A stretch of 64,000 nt of DNA from Jiangella mangrovi. Lineage in GTDB: Bacteria; Actinomycetota; Actinomycetes; Jiangellales; Jiangellaceae. The stretch lies in NCBI RefSeq assembly GCF_014204975.1, contig NZ_JACHMM010000001.1:6200037-6264036 (forward strand). The letters run 5' to 3'. Both the position numbers and the translations under genes were made by a program. Below are positions 61,001-64,000 of the stretch, in pieces (within the stretch, counting starts at the first letter, position 1; the number at the start of each line of letters is the position of its first letter). The notes under the pieces are model-generated. The model did not search any database, was not told the origin of the DNA, and saw only the letters and a program-made list of their open reading frames with translations.

Positions 61001-61819
61001 GGCCTCGAACAGGCCGGTCACGCCGGCGTGCCGGCCGATGCCGATCCACAGGTCGCGCACGCCGGCGCTGGCAGCCAGGCCCTCCAGCCCGGACGGCGCG
61101 ACGAACAACCGCACCTCCGGCAGGTACAGCCCCTGCCAGTCGTCGGGCTGGGTGCGCGCGTTCGCCGGCACCCCGGCCGGCCCGGCCTCGCCGGTGAGGT
61201 CGAGGGTGGCGCTGCGGAACGCGAACCCGACCACCTCGCCGGGCCCGATCAGCGCGTGCCGCGGCTCCATGCGGATGAAGTCGAAGATCTGGTCCCGCGG
61301 TGGCCCGCCGCCGATGGTGCTGCTCAGCAGGTCGACCTCCATGCCGCCGCCGGACGGGCGCAGCAGCCGGACCCGTATCGCGGGCAGTGTGAAGCGCACG
61401 TCCGGGTTGTCCGGGTCGGCGCGCAGCTGGCCCTGCGCGTCCAGCTTTGCCCCGCGCAGGAACGGCACCCTGACGAACGCGCTCGGCGTGTCGATGACCA
61501 GCCGGACAGTGCCGTCGGGATCGCCGCCCGGCCCGGTCAGGCGCAGGCCCAGCTCCAACCCGACCCGCGGGTCCGGGAACACGACGGGCGTCCCGGTGCT
61601 GATCGCGGCGCTCGGGCTGCGGCTGAACGACCCCGTCGCTGGGTCGACGCTGAGCGGCTGGTCACCGCCGACCGTGGTCGTCCAGATGCGCCACGTGAAC
61701 CCGTCGTCCTCGGTGCGTTCCGTCTCGACCGGCGTGTCGACGCTGTCGAGCACGGGCTCCAGAGAGTCCAGCTGGCCGCCGCTCTTCAGCGACGACGGCA
61801 TGTCGTCCCACAGGCTCAT
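55031..61819 (-). CDS. Giant unknown protein, 2262 aa, with OmpA-like and DUF6603-like regions
   Basis: 2262 residues, no signal peptide. Residues about 100-480 are beta-rich, with a PKD/cadherin-like stretch (TGTMTLDVRVTDAGLHEYTR). Residues about 520-580 look like an OmpA-type peptidoglycan-binding piece (DTPIEVEGFASYENKDD, LSERRRDALIHLLTTH). Residues about 900-1330 are long amphipathic strands (VLVGAEVEFPVPLPLGNSGL, TITIGIVAEYDVVDLVHIRV, GKIYARGELRLWVVGVSAKA) similar to DUF6603. The remainder is again beta-rich. Large DUF6603 proteins have no established role. It is first of a probable four-gene operon with the 1213-aa, DUF3817 and MFS genes. Domain names rest on pattern recognition only. 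Confidence 0.72.
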   Translation of the reverse strand: MSLWDDMPSSLKSGGQLDSLEPVLDSVDTPVETERTEDDGFTWRIWTTTVGGDQPLSVDPATGSFSRSPSAAISTGTPVVFPDPRVGLELGLRLTGPGGDPDGTVRLVIDTPSAFVRVPFLRGAKLDAQGQLRADPDNPDVRFTLPAIRVRLLRPSGGGMEVDLLSSTIGGGPPRDQIFDFIRMEPRHALIGPGEVVGFAFRSATLDLTGEAGPAGVPANARTQPDDWQGLYLPEVRLFVAPSGLEGLAASAGVRDLWIGIGRHAGVTGLFEAEVVNRGQSPTVRLSFQGPAGEWYSVQDGDPVLSPVELPDSATLYISAGGGLAPYAYRVQVNGDDPTTLDRRTILLPATGTMTLDVRVTDAGLHEYTRTVTVRRATSAGGGAPTPPEPKEVKPRTLTSTGHRVVVLGQTDTHATVALSPGDDGGTIAWSWPGGSATGPTAQIPVAAGPPVTVTATRTVTAATVAPFSMYTLFDRPKKAEFPSPPANDWTRNPVNVGTAPASSRDGWGSTPSFLGEDSLARLEQLPKDTPIEVEGFASYENKDDADTVDWNQELSERRRDALIHLLTTHPRLEFTAVTPGTAHGQGEAKGSTAPAPGASDWWRATATPEPADDTVETITAELTRPPAETGDVDPEPQRPLVPDCFRKIGVRVELIRGTFVRAEVYGEFDVRTAAEARLDEHTSEELPARTNPSDGICTFLVRLRIAEDRANWLASAEFRAIEGDLDGLAKVERSATGSNTALNVLGAVAALSPLLAAATPPSPTAGELVPLVVLGSAAVGLGAAGRIQAQSVILRGGELIVTDGLIDPATGSGPTTTQVSVLLDLETAFSFDLGFIRVDPAKPIVTRYKAVGVRSSWDTRTDGDGTVEYVPLPVFDPSRGYTLDVPAGSLAAAPPLDSLLRVLGVKVSRLNPTYLEVEVGLGVDLGIVEVDTVRVRLRLDADEAPQLTKLGATLDIPGAVHGTGYLEITEFGFKGAFDLTFPSVGLRAAAILALESRAGTTGVLVGAEVEFPVPLPLGNSGLGIFGFLGGVGVNYRRLEPTGVQAPALKWLEAQLTPARGFNVMHPAGWELAGGSFAIAAGVMLGTAEGGFLLHLKGIVLVEVPGPRLLLMMKADVLSLPPVLKSQSSATFLAVLDLDFGRGTITIGIVAEYDVVDLVHIRVPVTAFFDLTESKDWFIDLGRYDDPVTVRVLDVFKGTGYLMIHGDGTTLANPDLPIVTSGLAIAIGFHLQAVLMGSKAVGLYFEVAAGFDALISFEPFAIGGKIYARGELRLWVVGVSAKAELTVLVGRQLENGVEVERTYIHGEVCGKVDLFFFDIEGCIELTIGESEPSPPPAPPLVAGVSLVSRSPALIEGSATDRAVDGKLADALGAGSGEPLPTVPLDAVPVVLFDVPPMVASGDVVLGGVARGESGVGADPWVRRGDRWWRYQVTRIELAGDLQPDPPAGKTPATWWARNAPGQSQLGPALALLSWLPTPTPRAVPYGESLTTSVRERWGHICAEVAPPAFVLWTFDGKPPGPNPPGWLLDGVPWPDPDGAFRTADVRAALDVTEAWRTGDAVADLLQGTDPAIVVGDVVPCPKGRIRLVESVHDWDAGNPLEYGNGALPTSGDALGDVVELMAAGASLADVAATWVDTAWDKELSRTPLRCQGRVLRSPSGDEPEVAPDAPEDERALVKRAWEETGFSPSELANCLRLRCDDGVEALELLLLVSERMLNEGLTIVCRDASGAEVARQPVTGDSMVTSSNPLPAEWTDPDRPWADPIERAGRLAARVVANQRDLLLSRVVVDVPGPVTVVEIGADRSEENLVGTPYWLIAAVGLTSAERYRFDYDSRVVTTERDLLESTVSQDPTDVALLVPSEQYTVRVSWRAESVQQEAKPSATATENWGPEEVQEFRFGADGPDEAPADLGGWLLASAPSMGETGVLCAEPIRIALATQNVTALFDAYGEELRVSVQAASGFHPEPPGGGPAGGALTLPVGVGGVLGALTPALAGVMTPWQQAATELLDELPCTSSGGSRSYGTIVTLPYDLQPLTDYLLDVEAVPKNAPVGATGRRVHRVGFTTSRFATVADLAELIRLAPRELRLVPTPSGLGSLPVAPAGDVLDAAYQAAGLAVPEVPRYPVVHVLWSGDAVPQPVAVVVESSEAMWRSRPMPAVVAGPPDPSAGPGHQWWAAVEADWLSLQPSTAVPAGGDPPRAGITRLVRGPGGTRAVVLLAPGSRGAELRLDLVVAGDALAGSAEQRAEALRIVLDKAPWEVED

Positions 61820-61958
61820 ACCTGCCCCCCGAAGGTTTCGCCTAGCCGGGTGATCTATCAGAAAACGGGCGGGTTGGTAAGCCCTTGACGATCACCAATC
61901 CCGACGGGCGAGACCGACCCTGGCGCATGTGCCGCATCGTGGCATAGCGTGCTGCATC

Positions 61959-63074
61959 ATGGACCTCGATCTCGACACCGCCCTGCGGATCCTCGACGTC
62001 GGCCCGGACGCCCGGGTCGACCCGGACGAGCTGGTCCGGGCGGCCATGCGCTGGCACTTCGGCCCCGAGACCGGTACGCCCTTCTGGCTGCGCCGGGCCG
62101 CGACGCTCGGGTTCGACCCGGTCGCCGACGTGCGGACCTGGGCGGACCTGCGGCTGTTCCCGAACGTCACCGACGAGCTGCGCGACGTCGCGGTGGCGGA
62201 CCTCATCCCCCTGGGCTTCGGCCCGCACCCCGACGTCGTCTCCGTCATCGAGAGCGGCGGCACCACGGGCGCGCCGAAGCGGATCCCGCTGCTGCGCCCG
62301 TTCGCCGACCTGTTCTCGCACCGCGAGGCCGGCGTCCTGACCGCCGCGGGCCTGGGGCCCGGCACGCACTGGCTGGCCATGCTGCCGGCCGGCCCGCACG
62401 GCGCGTTCGAGCAGGTCAAGCGCGCGGCGTCGGCGCACAGCCGGGGCAGCCTGGTGTTCGGCATCGACCTCGACCCGCGGTGGGTGAAGAAGCTGGCCGG
62501 CGCCGGCCAGGGCGTCGACGCCTACGTCGACCACCTGCTCGACCAGGCGGCGTTCGTCCTGCTGCAGCAGCCGGTCTCGGCCATGCGGATCACGCCGCCG
62601 GTGCTGGCCCGGCTGACCGAGCGCGACGACCTCCTCGAGGCGGTCCAGCAGAAGATCCGCTACCTGGTGTGGGGCGGCGCGTCCATGGACCCGGAGGCGC
62701 GGCACTACTACCGCACAGAGCTGCTGCCGGACGCCGTCCTGTCCTGCCGCTACGGCACGACGATGGCTCTGGGCGCCGGCGGCGCCGAGCGGCCCGGGCT
62801 CGACGACGACGCGCCCTGCGCCCTCGACCCGTCGGTGTCGCCGTACGTGACGCTGAGCGTCGTCGACGCCCAGACGGGCGAGCCGGTGCCCTACGGCGAG
62901 CGTGGCCGGCTCGTCGTCCACCACGTGAGCAAGTCGTTCCTGCTGCCGAACAACGCCGAGCGCGACACCGCGACCCGGCTCGAGCCGCTGCCCGGCCACG
63001 TCGGCGACGCGATCGCCGACGTCGCGCCGCTGGCGGAGTTCGGCGGCGTGGCCGTCGTCGAAGGGGTGTACTGA
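61959..63074 (+). CDS. EhpF-like adenylate-forming enzyme
   Basis: 371 residues, shorter than full acyl-CoA ligases and without the mobile C-terminal domain. The AMP-binding core is recognisable: ATP-loop VVSVIESGGTTGAPKR, LVWGGASMDPE, and SCRYGTTMALG for adenine/acyl contacts, then a GERGRLVVHHVSKSF segment. The size and motifs resemble EhpF of phenazine (griseoluteic acid) biosynthesis, which adenylates an aromatic acid. The next gene encodes an aldehyde-dehydrogenase-like partner, as EhpG does. It is divergent from the giant genes across a 139-base gap with a TTGACG word but no clear -10. The aromatic substrate is an inference. Confidence 0.65.
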   Translation: MDLDLDTALRILDVGPDARVDPDELVRAAMRWHFGPETGTPFWLRRAATLGFDPVADVRTWADLRLFPNVTDELRDVAVADLIPLGFGPHPDVVSVIESGGTTGAPKRIPLLRPFADLFSHREAGVLTAAGLGPGTHWLAMLPAGPHGAFEQVKRAASAHSRGSLVFGIDLDPRWVKKLAGAGQGVDAYVDHLLDQAAFVLLQQPVSAMRITPPVLARLTERDDLLEAVQQKIRYLVWGGASMDPEARHYYRTELLPDAVLSCRYGTTMALGAGGAERPGLDDDAPCALDPSVSPYVTLSVVDAQTGEPVPYGERGRLVVHHVSKSFLLPNNAERDTATRLEPLPGHVGDAIADVAPLAEFGGVAVVEGVY

Positions 63075-64000
63075 TGACGACCGACGCCCTCGTGCAGGTC
63101 GACGCGCTCGGCCCGGCCGGCGCCTACCGGGCCCGGTACCGCGAGCCGGTCACCGACGTCACCGGCCGCACCGTCGCCGAGGTCGGCCTGGTTCCGGACC
63201 CGTACGTCGCCCGCGCCATGGCCGCGCTGCGCAAGGGCACGACCGCCCCGCTCGAGCAGCGCCGGGCCATGCTGCGGACGGCGGCCGGGCTGTTCGGGTC
63301 CGCGACCCTGCTGGGCCTCGGCCCGGACGACTACCAGCACCTGGTCAGCCGGGTCGCCGGACTGGGCATCACCGCGGTCCGCGCGTCGACGGAGAAGATC
63401 GTCGCCCGCTGCGCGTCGGCGTGGGAGGACGCCCAGGCGGCGCGCCCGGCCGGCGCCGTCACCGGCTGGCGCGACCCCGAGGCCCGCGACGGCGCCGCGC
63501 TCTGGTCCCGCCGCGGCGACGTGTTCGGGGTGCACGCCGCGGGCAACCATCCGTCCGTGCACGCCGCCTGGATCCAGGCGCTCGCCCTGGGCTACCGGGT
63601 CGCCGTCCGGCCGTCGCGCAAGGAGCCGTTCACCCCGGCCCGGCTGGTCGCGGCGCTGCGCGAGGCCGGCTTCGGCGCCGACGCCGTCGTTCTGCTGCCC
63701 ACCGACCACGCTGTGTCCGCCACGATGCTGCGACTGGCCGACCTCTCGATGGTCTACGGCGGCGACGCGGTGATCCAGCGCTACGGCGCCGACCCCACGG
63801 TGCTCCCCCAAGGCCCGGGCCGGACGAAGATCCTGCTCGCCGCCGACGCCGACTGGCGCGACCACGCGGACCTCGTCGACCTGGTCGCCGACTCCGCCGC
63901 CCGCAGTGGCGGCGCGGGCTGCACCAACGTCACCGGCGTGCTGGTCGAGGGCGGCGCGGACGAGGCCCGGGCCTTCGCGACGGCGCTCGCGGACCGGCTC
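63074..64000 (+). CDS. Aldehyde dehydrogenase/acyl reductase-like protein (EhpG/LuxC-like), 3' end outside window
   Basis: 309 residues are visible and the frame runs off the window. It starts at an ATG overlapping the EhpF-like stop. Aldehyde-dehydrogenase-fold segments: GDVFGVHAAGNHPSVHAAWIQALALGYRVAVRPSRKEP for cofactor binding and the likely catalytic Cys in RSGGAGCTNVTGV near residue 286. It probably reduces the acyl-adenylate or acyl ester made by the partner to an aldehyde with NAD(P)H. It may be the start of a larger biosynthetic or degradative operon beyond the window. Confidence 0.68.
   Translation, partial: MTTDALVQVDALGPAGAYRARYREPVTDVTGRTVAEVGLVPDPYVARAMAALRKGTTAPLEQRRAMLRTAAGLFGSATLLGLGPDDYQHLVSRVAGLGITAVRASTEKIVARCASAWEDAQAARPAGAVTGWRDPEARDGAALWSRRGDVFGVHAAGNHPSVHAAWIQALALGYRVAVRPSRKEPFTPARLVAALREAGFGADAVVLLPTDHAVSATMLRLADLSMVYGGDAVIQRYGADPTVLPQGPGRTKILLAADADWRDHADLVDLVADSAARSGGAGCTNVTGVLVEGGADEARAFATALADRL

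Noticed and set aside
51065-61819. Extracellular contractile injection system or phage-tail locus
   Set aside because: OmpA-like and large beta-rich proteins prompted the idea, but no sheath, tube, baseplate, spike or AAA ATPase gene is in the window.
55304-61888. A 2194-residue open frame on the plus strand opposite the giant gene
   Set aside because: It is Arg/Gly/Ala/Asp-rich low-complexity translation typical of an antisense frame in high-GC DNA. The minus-strand frame has normal protein composition and coupled neighbours.

Overview
The window is high-GC, densely coded DNA with many GTG starts, ATGA/GTGA/TGATG stop-start overlaps, an ECF41 sigma factor, a class II HelD, an O-acetylhomoserine metX-metY pair and several GntR/AraC/MerR regulators. 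This is typical of a soil-type actinomycete with a large genome. The genus cannot be fixed from the sequence alone. No rRNA, tRNA, CRISPR array, insertion sequence or prophage was seen, and no gap between genes exceeds about 300 bases.

Region 1 (1-9.2 kb, + strand) is one tightly overlapping catabolic operon. It holds the end of a Gfo/Idh/MocA oxidoreductase, a sugar-type ABC importer (lipoprotein plus two permeases), a YetA/exo-rhamnogalacturonan-lyase-like protein, a fusion of two amidohydrolase modules, an FAH-family hydrolase and a nitrilase-superfamily amidase. Region 2 (9.35-18.1 kb) has three secreted beta-propeller proteins on the minus strand around a plus-strand pair, a deacetylase-like protein and a DegT aminotransferase. 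Region 3 (18.3-25.3 kb) is a second catabolic locus: an amidohydrolase and an AraC regulator on the minus strand, diverging from a KdgD/DHDPS-type aldolase, two more amidohydrolases, a Gfo/Idh/MocA enzyme, a GntR regulator and a creatininase-family amidase. Regions 1 and 3 look like parts of a pectin/uronate or lactone pathway, which is an inference.

Region 4 (25.4-51.4 kb) is mixed: a transglutaminase-like protein, GNAT and VOC proteins, a MerR-TipAS regulator, HelD, a DoxX/COG2345-regulator pair, metX-metY, OsmC, a flavin monooxygenase, a secreted phosphoesterase, a heterodimeric ABC exporter whose first gene appears frameshifted, an ECF41/epimerase pair, and an MFS carrier. It also holds two paralogous genes with an AbiEi-like N-terminus and a DUF559/Vsr-like nuclease C-terminus. 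Each paralog ends inside a long palindrome and has a DnaA-box-like word just upstream. Region 5 (51.4-61.8 kb) is a minus-strand pair of giant unknown proteins (2262 and 1213 aa), apparently co-transcribed with DUF3817 and MFS genes. Region 6 (62-64 kb) starts a plus-strand operon with an EhpF-like adenylating enzyme and an EhpG/LuxC-like aldehyde dehydrogenase cut by the window end.

The best candidates for something undescribed are: (a) the DUF559 gene plus palindrome unit and the wider GGATC-core palindrome family; (b) a palindromic element of about 50 bp carried in frame inside the interdomain linkers of two unrelated proteins; (c) catalytic and metal-ligand-less amidohydrolase modules that are fused at one locus and encoded as overlapping neighbours at another; (d) the giant gene pair.
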